A stretch of 64,000 nt of DNA, taken from assembly GCA_004553595.1 (NCBI GenBank), contig SFKZ01000003.1, positions 81,709 to 145,708 on the forward strand. Direction: 5' to 3'. This DNA comes from Methanobrevibacter ruminantium. GTDB taxonomy: Archaea > Methanobacteriota > Methanobacteria > Methanobacteriales > Methanobacteriaceae. Both the position numbers and the translations under genes were made by a program. The first letter of the stretch is position 1. Each line of letters starts with the position of its first letter. Below the pieces are notes generated by a model. The model had not been told where the DNA came from. It saw only the letters and a list, made by a program, of their open reading frames with translations, and searched no databases. Positions 44,953-53,281 of the stretch are shown piece after piece.

Positions 44953-46209
44953 TTATAAAACTCTTGTATTTACTTTGCCATCCTTAAATTCTAATTCCAA
45001 TTCCTCATCTTTCTTCAAATCTTTTGCATAAGAGACTACCTTTCCTTTGGATCTTGCTACCGCATAACCTCTTTGTATAGTCAATAAAGGATTTAAAACC
45101 TTTAGCTTATCGATATTCCTTGATAATTTAATTGTTTTCTCATCTAAAATTGACTGAGGATTCCTGAAAACATTAGAACTCTTGACTTTAGATAATCTCA
45201 TTTGATTTGAATGTATCATTTCCTTTGAAGAAGAGACTAATCTGCCTTTAATGAAGTCCAAATCCATTCCTCTCCTTTCATGAATCATATGAGGATTCTT
45301 GAATAAAGGTCTATTTTTTATCCTTTCGAATTTCTCAAGATTATCATTCAATTGCTTGGCCATAACATTGCTTGCCCTTGAATCCAAATCATCCACTTTT
45401 GAACTTATTTCCCTAATATCCGGAACAGCAATTTCTGCAGCAGCAGTTGGAGTTGCTGCCCTTATATCCGCAACATAATCGGCAATGGTCCAATCGATTT
45501 CGTGACCTACTGCACTTATTACAGGAGTTTCACATGCAAGTATTGCCTTTGCAACAATCCTTTCATTAAATGCCCATAAGTCCTCTATGTTTCCTCCACC
45601 TCTTCCTACAATAAGAGTGTCCAGCTCGAATTCATTGTCAGCGACAAATATTTGCCTTACTATATTGTTGGCAGCGAGACTTCCCTGAACAAGAGATGGA
45701 AATAGAATGATTTCACATAAAGGCCATCTTCTCTTGATGGTTGTTACAATATCCCTAATGGCGGCTCCAGTTGCAGCAGTGACAACCCCTATCCTTTTAG
45801 GAAACTTAGGTATTGGCTTTTTCAAGTCATCCTCAAAATAGCCCTTGCTTTCCAGTTCCTTTTTCAATTGCTCAAATGCAATATGCAATTCGCCCAATCC
45901 ATCTTCGATAATCCTTTGAGCATAGAGCTGATAGTTTCCACGGGATTTATAGACATCAACATATCCTCTAACCAAAACCTTCATTCCATTTTTAGGTTCA
46001 AATTTAAGTTTAGAGGCAAAACCGTAAAACATGACCCCTGGAATAACACTGCCTTCGTCCTTAAGGCTGAAATAGCAATGCCCAGATGAATAACGCTTAA
46101 AATTAGATATCTCTCCCCTTACATAGACTTGCTTCAATCTAGAGTCTGAATTGATCAGTTTCCTTATATAGTCTGTAAGCTGAGACACTGAAATATATTC
46201 CTCTTCCAT
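44953..46209 (-). CDS. xseA: Exodeoxyribonuclease VII large subunit
   Basis: The 418-residue protein has an N-terminal OB fold (YISVSQLTDYIRKLINSDSR, VRGEISNFKRYSSGHCYFSL), the catalytic middle with RIGVVTAATGAAIRDIVTTI, DTLIVGRGGGNIEDLWAFNE and ISAVGHEIDWTIADYVADIR, and a coiled C-terminus. Start MEEEYIS at 46209 matches the family; the in-frame codon at 46245 adds twelve unlikely residues. Nuclease activity trims ssDNA to oligonucleotides. The gene pair is of bacterial type and was probably acquired early. Confidence 0.93.
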   Translation of the reverse strand: MEEEYISVSQLTDYIRKLINSDSRLKQVYVRGEISNFKRYSSGHCYFSLKDEGSVIPGVMFYGFASKLKFEPKNGMKVLVRGYVDVYKSRGNYQLYAQRIIEDGLGELHIAFEQLKKELESKGYFEDDLKKPIPKFPKRIGVVTAATGAAIRDIVTTIKRRWPLCEIILFPSLVQGSLAANNIVRQIFVADNEFELDTLIVGRGGGNIEDLWAFNERIVAKAILACETPVISAVGHEIDWTIADYVADIRAATPTAAAEIAVPDIREISSKVDDLDSRASNVMAKQLNDNLEKFERIKNRPLFKNPHMIHERRGMDLDFIKGRLVSSSKEMIHSNQMRLSKVKSSNVFRNPQSILDEKTIKLSRNIDKLKVLNPLLTIQRGYAVARSKGKVVSYAKDLKKDEELELEFKDGKVNTRVL

Positions 46210-46347
46210 TACATAACCCCATATTTTAATACAGAATTTATACATTTGCTCATTTATAAATCTTTGCCATTTTATAAGATTTTCCTAATCATGGCACATC
46301 ATTATAAAATCAAAATATGATTAAAAAAAATAAAAAAATAAAAGCAA

Positions 46348-47784
46348 TTAAACATGGGAAATATCAGTGAAATTTGATATTTCACTATTAAATGTTGCTA
46401 AATTATCCAAGGACAAATCATGAATATCATCATGCCCAGTAATTCTTGCAAATGTCTTAATTTCCTCCAATGAAACATTCAAATAGTTATATACTCTTTT
46501 AGAAGCCAAATCAATGTCCAGCCTCTTTCTTAAGTCCTTATTTTGAGTGGCAATGCCTACAGGACAATTGCCACTGCCACAAATACGATACTGCTGACAT
46601 CCTGCGGCCATCAATGCAGCTGTTGCAACGGCTATTGCATCAGCACCTAAGGATAATGCCTTTGCAAAGTCAGAGGATACCCTCAAGCCACCTGTAATTA
46701 CCAAATCAATGCCAATACCATTTTCATCCAAATATTTCCTTGCTCTGGATAATGCATATACTGTTGGAACTGAACTTGCATCACGTATGATCTTAGGGCT
46801 TGCACCTGTTGCCCCTCCTCTGCCATCAATAGTAATGAAGTCAGGCTCAGCAAAGCATATGAATTCCAAATCCTCTTCAATCCTACCTGCTGCAATTTTA
46901 ACACCTATAGGCCTTCCATCAGATTCTTCACGCAAATAGGTTATAAGATTTTTCAAATCATCTTTAGATTTGATCTCATCATATAATGATGGGCTTATAA
47001 TATCCTCACCCATAGGTTTTCCCCTGATTTCCGCTATCTCTTCAGTAATCTTTTCAGCAGGCAAATGTCCTCCCATACCAGGTTTGGTTCCCTGCCCTAT
47101 TTTAATTTCAATTGCATCACAATTCAATAAGTTCTCTTTTGTTAAGCTATAATGGTTCGGAACATATTCAAAAATATACTTATAACTGCTATCCATCTCA
47201 TCAGCCAATATTCCCCCTTCACCACTGCACATGGCAGTCTTGGCCATTGCGCTTCCTTTGGCAAGAGCTATCTTAGTTTCATAAGACAAAGCTCCGAATG
47301 ACATGTGAGAAATGTAAATGGGACTTTCAAGAACCATTGGCTTTTTGGCATTTTTACCAATGACTGTTCTTGTCTTGACTTCCGCATGCTCATCCAAAGG
47401 GAATGGATTGAGCTGATTTGCAATAATGAGCATATCATCCCAATCAGGCATAGGAAGTTGAGTTGCCATTGCCCCTATTATGGAATTTCCAGTCACAGCC
47501 ATTTCATGAATATCAGACATGTGAGGAATTGAATCATCAAGACGTGCGGTTTCTTTAGGATATTCCAAACTAGAAACTGAATCCCCACCATTCTTGTGAT
47601 TCCCAGAACCTTCAACAACTTCACCTGTAAATTCAGCATTATAATCCCCAGAACCTTCAACAACCTTACTGAATACATTAGCTGGATGCTTACAAACAGG
47701 ACATCTTTCAAGTTCACTGAAAGACTTGTTTTCCTTTTCTTCATCAAATACATGTCCACAGATACTACATTTATATATTGCCAT
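46348..47784 (-). CDS. Archaeal glutamate synthase, FMN/Fe-S domain protein with rubredoxin-like N-terminus
   Basis: The 478-residue protein begins with a rubredoxin-like zinc or iron site (YKCSICGHVFDEE, RCPVCKHPANVF). It is followed by a two-fold VVEGSG repeat linker, then the GltB central FMN barrel: SPIYISHMSFGALSYETKIA, KIGQGTKPGMGGHLPAEKIT and DFITIDGRGGATGASPKII. The iron-sulfur Cys motif is CGSGNCPVGIATQ. The enzyme would make glutamate from 2-oxoglutarate using ammonia supplied by an amidotransferase subunit encoded elsewhere, with reduced ferredoxin as a likely donor. Confidence 0.9.
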   Translation of the reverse strand: MAIYKCSICGHVFDEEKENKSFSELERCPVCKHPANVFSKVVEGSGDYNAEFTGEVVEGSGNHKNGGDSVSSLEYPKETARLDDSIPHMSDIHEMAVTGNSIIGAMATQLPMPDWDDMLIIANQLNPFPLDEHAEVKTRTVIGKNAKKPMVLESPIYISHMSFGALSYETKIALAKGSAMAKTAMCSGEGGILADEMDSSYKYIFEYVPNHYSLTKENLLNCDAIEIKIGQGTKPGMGGHLPAEKITEEIAEIRGKPMGEDIISPSLYDEIKSKDDLKNLITYLREESDGRPIGVKIAAGRIEEDLEFICFAEPDFITIDGRGGATGASPKIIRDASSVPTVYALSRARKYLDENGIGIDLVITGGLRVSSDFAKALSLGADAIAVATAALMAAGCQQYRICGSGNCPVGIATQNKDLRKRLDIDLASKRVYNYLNVSLEEIKTFARITGHDDIHDLSLDNLATFNSEISNFTDISHV

Positions 47785-48196
47785 AGAAAAACCTCCAATG
47801 GTTTTTAACTAATTCTGTTAATCAATTTGATTTCAATCAGTTAAGTTTAATGTGCTTATCTTATAGATATTTTTTTAATGATATAATAAGTTTGTTAAAA
47901 TGAGATTATGTATCTGAAGAAAGTTAAAAATGCTTAAAAAAAGTTAAAAATAGTAAACTATTTAAAAATTGTTAAATGAATTCAAAATTGAATTCAAATA
48001 ACTGTTTCAGCCATAAAAATTAAATGGAGGTCTAATTCTTAGAGAAATAAACTCTCACTATTATAATATTGCTTTTTTTGATATATAAAGTTTTCTTAAA
48101 AGAATAATTTTTTCTAAATTAAATGGGATAAAAAGCCACCTGACGCTAAAATTATAAAGCATAAGTTTTTTTAAAAAATTCAACTATCTGATGCAT
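47785..48196. other. Non-coding AT-rich spacer
   Basis: Upstream of the glutamate synthase gene. A TATA-like GATATATAAAG lies near 48080-48090. I see no coding frame; the micro-ORF described next ends at 48197. Confidence 0.4.
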
Positions 48197-48271
48197 TTAT
48201 GCTAAGAAAAGTAAAATGATTTTTATGACTTCTGTGAAGAAATCAAAAACCAATTTATAATCTAGTTCCAT
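48197..48271 (-). CDS. Possible hydrophobic micro-peptide (24 residues)
   Basis: An ATG at 48271 follows a strong GGGGGGTGGTGC site and opens a 24-codon frame: a charged start (MELDYK) then FFTEVIKIILLFLA, a single membrane-type helix. A GCCACC element about 40 bases upstream on the same strand could pair with GGTGGT and hide the ribosome-binding site. This layout is that of small membrane-active peptides or type I toxin-like peptides. No homologue is recognised, so the call is tentative. Confidence 0.4.
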   Translation of the reverse strand: MELDYKLVFDFFTEVIKIILLFLA

Positions 48272-48475
48272 TGCACCACCCCCCATTAAATTTTATGACT
48301 GAAACTAATTTTATGAGGTGGCAAAAACCCAAAAATAGTTTTATTTGAACCCATTTATAAAATTAACGAATTTAAAACAAGTATTTTTCAAAATAAAGAC
48401 AATTTAATAATTAGATTGTAAAAATAAGTTATTTAATAAAATTATAATGTGATTGAAAAATTAAAATAAAAAAAG

Positions 48476-49039
48476 TTATTTTACAAAAATATTTAAAAAT
48501 TCAATATTCTCTTCATCAATATGGTTTTCTATTGATTCTAAAATATTGTCAACAGTCCCATCAAAAATGGCATAGGAAAGTGGCATGTGCTCATAATCCC
48601 AATAATCAGATCTTTGTAAAAATGTCAATAAGCTTAAGGCTTCAAGCAAGTCCAAATCCTTTTTCGAAAGTATTTTCTCCCAATCTGCCTTAAGCTCCAC
48701 ATCATACTTTTCCTTAAGCAGATTCACATATTCATTATAGTCTTCAATAGCCAATTTGTATTTGAATAGAATATTTACAAGAAGGTAATTCAATCCATCC
48801 AAATCATAGTCCTTGCTTAAAACTTCCTTCTTGAAGTCATATTCCAAAATGTATTTTTCTTCCAAGTCATTTTCCTGCGCTATTTTTTCTAAAAATGAGA
48901 GATACTCATCATTGTATGAATCATAATACTCTTTAAGATAGGCTCTGAATTTGACCAATTCATTTAACCTCTCTTCCCATGACAGGTTTTCCTCTGGAAT
49001 CTGTAGAATCTCATTTGCTATCTTGTAAAAATCATTCAT
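48476..49039 (-). CDS. Helical protein of unknown function (possible DUF6508-like)
   Basis: The 187-residue acidic helical protein starts MNDFYKIANEILQIPEENLS. The C-terminal part LSLLTFLQRSDYWDYEHMP, followed by AIFDGTVDNIL, resembles the pattern seen in DUF6508 proteins (helix, R-S/G-E/D, dG-x-x-x-x-L), but similarity is weak. It stands alone in the accessory region. Function is unknown. Confidence 0.65.
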   Translation of the reverse strand: MNDFYKIANEILQIPEENLSWEERLNELVKFRAYLKEYYDSYNDEYLSFLEKIAQENDLEEKYILEYDFKKEVLSKDYDLDGLNYLLVNILFKYKLAIEDYNEYVNLLKEKYDVELKADWEKILSKKDLDLLEALSLLTFLQRSDYWDYEHMPLSYAIFDGTVDNILESIENHIDEENIEFLNIFVK

Positions 49040-49187
49040 TTTATGACCCTGAAATTTGACATGAAATAATTGAAATAATGATTAATTAAATAATATTTTT
49101 AAGTAAAATTGTTATGTTTAATTAAGAAAATATTTAATTTAATTAATATTAATATTTTTTCTTAATTAAATCCAATAGGCAATCTCC

Positions 49188-49439
49188 CTATATCAACACT
49201 TCAAAAAACTCTTTATTCAAGTAATTTATATGTGTGATCAACTGTCTTCTTTTCATTTGAAGCAGCTTATGATTGTACATCAAATCATCATATCTTTCCT
49301 TATCGTACTCCTTTCCCATATCCTTATTGCATTGAAGTTTCCAGATTTCCTTGAATTGCTTGCTCATTTGATCCTTAATGCTTTGAAGCTGTAAGGTAGC
49401 TTCATTGATTTCTGAAGTTAATTCATCTATTCTTCCCAT
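49188..49439 (-). CDS. Small coiled-coil protein, unknown
   Basis: The 83-residue product MGRIDELTSEINEATLQLQS... has an AGGAGG site before ATG 49439. Nearly the whole protein is heptad-like helix (LQSIKDQMSKQFKEIWKLQ, LLQMKRRQLITHINYLNKE). A longer in-frame extension upstream is out of character (hydrophobic and aromatic) and lies before the ribosome-binding site. No function is recognised. Confidence 0.7.
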   Translation of the reverse strand: MGRIDELTSEINEATLQLQSIKDQMSKQFKEIWKLQCNKDMGKEYDKERYDDLMYNHKLLQMKRRQLITHINYLNKEFFEVLI

Positions 49440-49660
49440 AAAAAGCCTCCTAAATAAATTAACCCATTTAAAAAAAGTTAACCATATGTAAATTAATGTT
49501 GGATTTAATTGCTTATAAATAAAAAACAAGAGCATGTGGAAAGTAATGTTCTAATCAAAATTTTTCAAAAGGGATTAACTCTAAGCATTTTGAATCCAAT
49601 GCTCTTTAAAAAAAGTTTGCAATGATATAAAAGTAAAAAAAGAAAAAATTTAAAAAAGAA

Positions 49661-50578
49661 TTATTTAGATTTGCATAACTGGGCAATCTTGGCTTTAGGC
49701 AAACCTGTGGCTCTAGAAGTGTCTTCCAATGAAAAACCTTCCTTAATCATATTAACAGCAATGATATCAATACCTTGCTCAATACCCTGCTCAATACCCT
49801 GCTCAATACCCTGCTCAATACCTTCATTCACTAATCTTTCATAAAGCTTTTGAGCGCCAGGAGTCAAAACAACCATATCAGAACCTCCATAACTATTTTC
49901 AACTTCCTTATAACACCATTTATTGGCATAAATCAATACAATCTTGATCATATCCTCATATTCCTCATGAGAAATATCCTTTATTCCATAAAAATTATTC
50001 AAAAGCACATTTATGGCTTCAGCCTTATTCTTTGAATCCATCATTGGACTTGCTAAAAACAAAGCCTTTTCCTTATCTGACAACCTAAACTTGTTTCTTA
50101 TTTTATATAAACTATTATTTAAAGTTTGTTTTTGATTTAAAGCCTTTAACGATATGATAAGCATAGTAAACTCTTCACAGGGACCCACCCTATGTCTGAA
50201 AAGTTTGTGCTTAGTGTGAACCGTGCTGAAAACAACCATCCTCACATCTTTCTTATGCTTAAAATGCAAATTGGCCTGATATTCGTAAAACACTGTTTTT
50301 CTTTTATAATCCAATCTTGATGACTGGAACTCAAGGCCAATGACCAAATCCTCGAAAGTGTCAAAGGGACAGTCCGGAATAAATCTTTTTCCATCTTTTG
50401 TGAAAAATTCACTCTCCAGTTTCTGCTTGAAATTGAATCTGAATAAATCGCTTTTCATTAAATCATCAGGACATGCATTAAGAATCTCTTGGGGAAAAGT
50501 GTTCCAAAATGCCTTTGGATAAAAGTCCATAATCAGCTCTGGAAAGTTTTCTGCAATCACATCATTGACAATGTCCAA
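49661..50578 (-). CDS. Rpn family PD-(D/E)XK nuclease/transposase-like protein
   Basis: The protein has the Rpn/PDDEXK_2 layout: IPDCPFDTFEDLVIGLEFQS (D...ExQ core), YEYQANLHFKHKKDVRMVVF, a helical tail, and a C-terminal EQGI repeat coded by a 12-base DNA repeat. The first canonical codon is TTG 50578, but the frame stays open upstream to about 50650 and reads family-like (AVFHIYDCIFKNIFDTYPQG) just after a GGAGGTG site, with no ATG, GTG or TTG. So the true N-terminus is probably about 20 residues longer, with a non-standard start or a lost start codon. Rpn proteins promote recombination. Confidence 0.8.
   Translation of the reverse strand: MDIVNDVIAENFPELIMDFYPKAFWNTFPQEILNACPDDLMKSDLFRFNFKQKLESEFFTKDGKRFIPDCPFDTFEDLVIGLEFQSSRLDYKRKTVFYEYQANLHFKHKKDVRMVVFSTVHTKHKLFRHRVGPCEEFTMLIISLKALNQKQTLNNSLYKIRNKFRLSDKEKALFLASPMMDSKNKAEAINVLLNNFYGIKDISHEEYEDMIKIVLIYANKWCYKEVENSYGGSDMVVLTPGAQKLYERLVNEGIEQGIEQGIEQGIEQGIDIIAVNMIKEGFSLEDTSRATGLPKAKIAQLCKSK
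49775..49822 (-). repeat. Twelve-base tandem repeat inside the Rpn gene
   Basis: Four units of CTGCTCAATACC (plus strand; the first unit differs at one base) encode repeated EQGI. The unit is a multiple of three, so copy-number change would not shift the frame but would lengthen the linker before the C-terminal helix-turn-helix-like end. Confidence 0.85.
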
Positions 50579-50941
50579 TATCCCTTGAGGATAGGTGTCA
50601 AAGATATTCTTGAAAATGCAATCATAAATATGAAATACTGCCTTAACACCTCCAACAAATTATTGTTTAATCTTAATTTGTTGAAACAAGTATTTAAATT
50701 AGTTAGTTTAATTTAATTATAATTTTACAGTCTTATTTTAATATTTCAAGCCCATACAATATTTTAATAAAATTATAAAATTATAAAAAAAATGAAAAAA
50801 AGTGTTTCCACTTCATAAAATAGTCAGATATTATAAAATTATAAAAAAGTGTTTCCTTCATAAAATAGTCAGATATTATAAAATTATAAAAAAGTGAAAA
50901 ATGTTATAACATTAAAAAAAAAAAAAAAAATAGTGAAACAG
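50579..50941. other. Spacer upstream of the Rpn gene with duplicated sequence
   Basis: It contains the upstream extension of the Rpn frame (50579-50650), and two direct copies of about 46 bases carrying GTGTTTCC...CATAAAATAGTCAGATATTATAA at about 50799-50846 and 50846-50891. A run of 17 A residues lies at 50914-50930. The repeats carry AGTCAGATATT, the inverse of the 3' end of the next gene. Confidence 0.55.
50799..50891. repeat. Direct repeat (two copies of about 46 bases)
   Basis: The copies differ by a three-base gap (TTTCCACTTC versus TTTCCTTC). Both contain AGTCAGATATT, complementary to TCAATATCTGACT at the 3' end of the 50942 gene, so each could form a hairpin with the gene end. Origin may be local duplication. 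Confidence 0.7.
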
Positions 50942-51412
50942 TCAATATCTGACTGTGCTGATCATGCGAGCCATTGTTTCATTGTCCTTGCATACAATGA
51001 TTACATTGTCATTTGTGTTCTCTGGAGAGAAGAATGCAATGTAATTACTGTCCTTGCTATTGTACCATACAGTATAGTTGGACAAGCTAATCTGCTCAGC
51101 CCCCAGCTTATAGGCTTCCTGTGTATATAGATATTGGGAACCGTCTCCTATCAGGTCCATTGTAGACTCATTTCCCATATTGAATGATGTGATTTCAATA
51201 TTGTTTTGGGAATCATTCACAATATGCATATGCGGACTTACTTGTGTCTTTGTCACATTGTCAGATATTGGAACATCCAGTGAAAATGTGTCTGTTATGT
51301 TTACGGTATGATATAATATTTGATCTTCTCTAGCTTGATTATATGCACCAATAGCTAGAAGAGCTATAATTATGAGTGTGAGAATTATTATAATTATGTC
51401 TTTCCTATCCAT
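50942..51412 (-). CDS. Membrane-anchored extracellular protein, unknown
   Basis: The 156-residue protein has a signal-anchor helix (DIIIIILTLIIIALLAIGAY) followed by an extracellular domain of about 125 residues, VDIP-like beta-rich (DTFSLDVPISDNVTKTQVSP, DSNYIAFFSPENTNDNVIIV). ATG 51412 overlaps the stop of the zinc-ribbon gene (TAATG), so translation is coupled. Its topology with an upstream zinc ribbon resembles neighbouring zinc-ribbon membrane proteins, but here the ribbon is a separate gene. Confidence 0.75.
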   Translation of the reverse strand: MDRKDIIIIILTLIIIALLAIGAYNQAREDQILYHTVNITDTFSLDVPISDNVTKTQVSPHMHIVNDSQNNIEITSFNMGNESTMDLIGDGSQYLYTQEAYKLGAEQISLSNYTVWYNSKDSNYIAFFSPENTNDNVIIVCKDNETMARMISTVRY

Positions 51413-51594
51413 TATCCTTCACCATACCAATATTCATATAAGTCAGCTCCACAAAGAGGACAAACAATTTCAGCGCTATCTACAAGTGCTCCACAAAAGG
51501 GACAATCCTCATCGAAGGAACTCAAATCCGCTCCACAATGAGGGCAGATCAAGTCTCCACCCGTTACATTTTCTCCACAAAATGGACATTTAAT
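51412..51594 (-). CDS. Double zinc-ribbon protein with AUU start candidate
   Basis: The 60-residue frame holds four CxxC knuckles in order: CPFCGENV, CPHCGADL, CPFCGALV, CPLCGADL, i.e. two zinc ribbons. There is no ATG, GTG or TTG before the first knuckle. AUU at 51594 lies five bases after GATG of the GGGGATGAT ribosome-binding site. A TTG at residue 15 follows GGTGGAGAC and would be a normal start, but it would drop the first two cysteines. The stop overlaps the ATG of the membrane protein downstream. Confidence 0.7.
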   Translation of the reverse strand: MKCPFCGENVTGGDLICPHCGADLSSFDEDCPFCGALVDSAEIVCPLCGADLYEYWYGEG

Positions 51595-51698
51595 TTTATC
51601 ATCCCCGTATTTTACTTATACATACTCACATATAAAAGTTAGGGATGATAGATTTTATTAAACAATAAATATAAAGTATAATTAAAGGGAGTGAAATT

Positions 51699-52421
51699 AT
51701 GACTAATGAATTGACTTTATCCAAATCCAAAATCAACACATTCATCGAATGTCCTCGTAAATTCAAATATAGATACATTGATGAGATAACTGAAGAAGCA
51801 AATGAATACATGCTCCTTGGAACAGAAGTTCATGAAATAGCTGAAGAGATAGCTGGATAATTGATGGATGGAAACGAGATTGATGATGTTTTCCTAAACC
51901 TGGAATATGATGAGAAACTTGAAGACCATATACGTGGATTGGAGAAATTCTTCCATGACATCCATTCAAATGGTTATGAAATCTTTAGCGTTGAGGAGTA
52001 CACTGTTGATGATAAGAGCAATATGAATAGAATCGTTGATGTAGTCATAAAGAATAGTAAGGATGAACTTATAATCTTTGATTATAAGACAGGAAAGCCA
52101 AGGAATATTGATAAATACAAATTGGAATTGTGTGTTTATAAGATATTGCTGGAATCCAAGTATCAGGACCTTAATGTTGTCTCTGCAGGAATTTACTTTA
52201 CAAGTTCTGCAGCATATAGAATAGCTAATTTTGGTTCTCATAGTGGGGATTACTTTAAGTTACAGTCAAAAGAGGATATTGGTGATGGTGACTTTGATTA
52301 TGTGGATGCTGTAGTTGATAATTTGTATGAGACAATTGATAGGAATTATTTCAAGAAAGAAAAAGGATTTTTATGCAGATATTGTTTTTATAAAGATATG
52401 TGTGATAGAGATTTTGGTTAA
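51699..52421 (+). pseudogene. RecB/Cas4-like PD-(D/E)XK nuclease interrupted by one stop codon
   Basis: ATG 51699 with GGGAGTG upstream opens a frame reading LSKSKINTFIECPRKFKYRY and LGTEVHEIAEEIAG, then an in-frame TAA at 51858-51860. The same frame continues as LMDGNEIDDVF to a second half with RIVDVVIKNSKDELIIFDYK (D...DxK core) and the C-terminal LCRYCFYKDMC. Together with the N-terminal Cys this gives the four-Cys Fe-S cluster of the RecB/Cas4 nuclease group. The whole would be 240 residues. A single mutated sense codon explains it; sequencing error is the alternative. Confidence 0.82.
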
Positions 52422-52456
52422 ATATTTAAAAAAAAAAGAAAAAGTAATGAAAAGAA

Positions 52457-53236
52457 TTAAAATACCCACTCTTCATCTTCAGGAGCACTTACTTTCTTTC
52501 CATTTTCATCATAATAATATTTAGTCCCATCGCTTTTATGGTGAATGTAGACATGGGCATCTTCACCTGCCTTATCAGACAAGTCCAAATCTTCAACCCA
52601 TTCATCAGAACCATTGCTAGAACCGCTACTGGAGCTAGATGAAGCTGAATGCTTGGCTTCAGAAATTGATTTTGCAGTTACAGTACCATTTCCAAGAGCC
52701 ACCTGTGTGCTGTCATCAGTCTTTAGGCTAATGTCTGCACTATCCAGCTTATTGCCATCATCATCATAAAGGGTTATGATGGCACGGTCAGGATATAATT
52801 TAAAGGCATCTTCACTCTCACAAATGATGTCCCCATTTAAATCAACAGTTTCCCTGCTTTCATCTCCATTATTCAAATCAGTTCCATCACGACTGTATTT
52901 GATGCTTACAGTGACGTTTTCACCTGAATGATTGGAACCTACATTAATGGTACACACTGTTTTTGCATCAAGGGAATGGCCTGTAGTGAACGTGGTGTTG
53001 ACAATATGCATGGGTTCCTTTTCATTTAAGAAATCCCCATTCAAATAAAGCATGGTGCCAGCAATGGCTGCAATGCATAAGATAGCTGCAATAGCTATTA
53101 TGATAATATTTCTTTTAGATTTAGGTTCGCTTTCAAATATTGAAGAGCTCTGAACTTCAAGGGCAGCACCGCATTTCTTGCAAAATTTTGCCCCTTCTCC
53201 ATTTTCTTCTCCACAATCAGGACAAACAATACTCAA
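52457..53236 (-). CDS. Zinc-ribbon, single-membrane-helix protein, unknown
   Basis: A zinc ribbon (IVCPDCGEENGEGAKFCKKCG) lies at the N-terminus, with one membrane helix (NIIIIAIAAILCIAAIAGTM) at about residues 45-65. A beta-rich outer domain follows, with GENVTVSIKYSRDGTDLNNG, and a Ser-rich linker before the acidic end (DEEWVF). TTG 53236 is taken as start, because it follows GGAGATGAT and puts the ribbon at the N-terminus as in neighbours; ATG 53245 and a TTG further upstream are alternatives. Function is unknown; the ribbon would be cytoplasmic. Confidence 0.75.
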   Translation of the reverse strand: MSIVCPDCGEENGEGAKFCKKCGAALEVQSSSIFESEPKSKRNIIIIAIAAILCIAAIAGTMLYLNGDFLNEKEPMHIVNTTFTTGHSLDAKTVCTINVGSNHSGENVTVSIKYSRDGTDLNNGDESRETVDLNGDIICESEDAFKLYPDRAIITLYDDDGNKLDSADISLKTDDSTQVALGNGTVTAKSISEAKHSASSSSSSGSSNGSDEWVEDLDLSDKAGEDAHVYIHHKSDGTKYYYDENGKKVSAPEDEEWVF

Positions 53237-53281
53237 ATAGATCATCTCCAATAAAATCATATATGGCGAAAATCACCCCAT

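Noticed and set aside
49440..49535. Upstream extension of the coiled-coil gene
   Set aside because: It precedes a strong AGGAGG site and has unrelated hydrophobic composition; ATG 49439 is the better start.
50760..50935. Possible CRISPR-like repeats
   Set aside because: Only two direct copies, adjacent and without spacers; A/T-rich and tied to the end of the neighbouring gene. No cas genes in the window apart from a broken RecB/Cas4-like nuclease that lacks a cas context.
51372..51593. Plus-strand His/Asn-rich frame
   Set aside because: Exact antisense of the double zinc-ribbon gene; its repetitive His comes from reversed TGTGGA codons.
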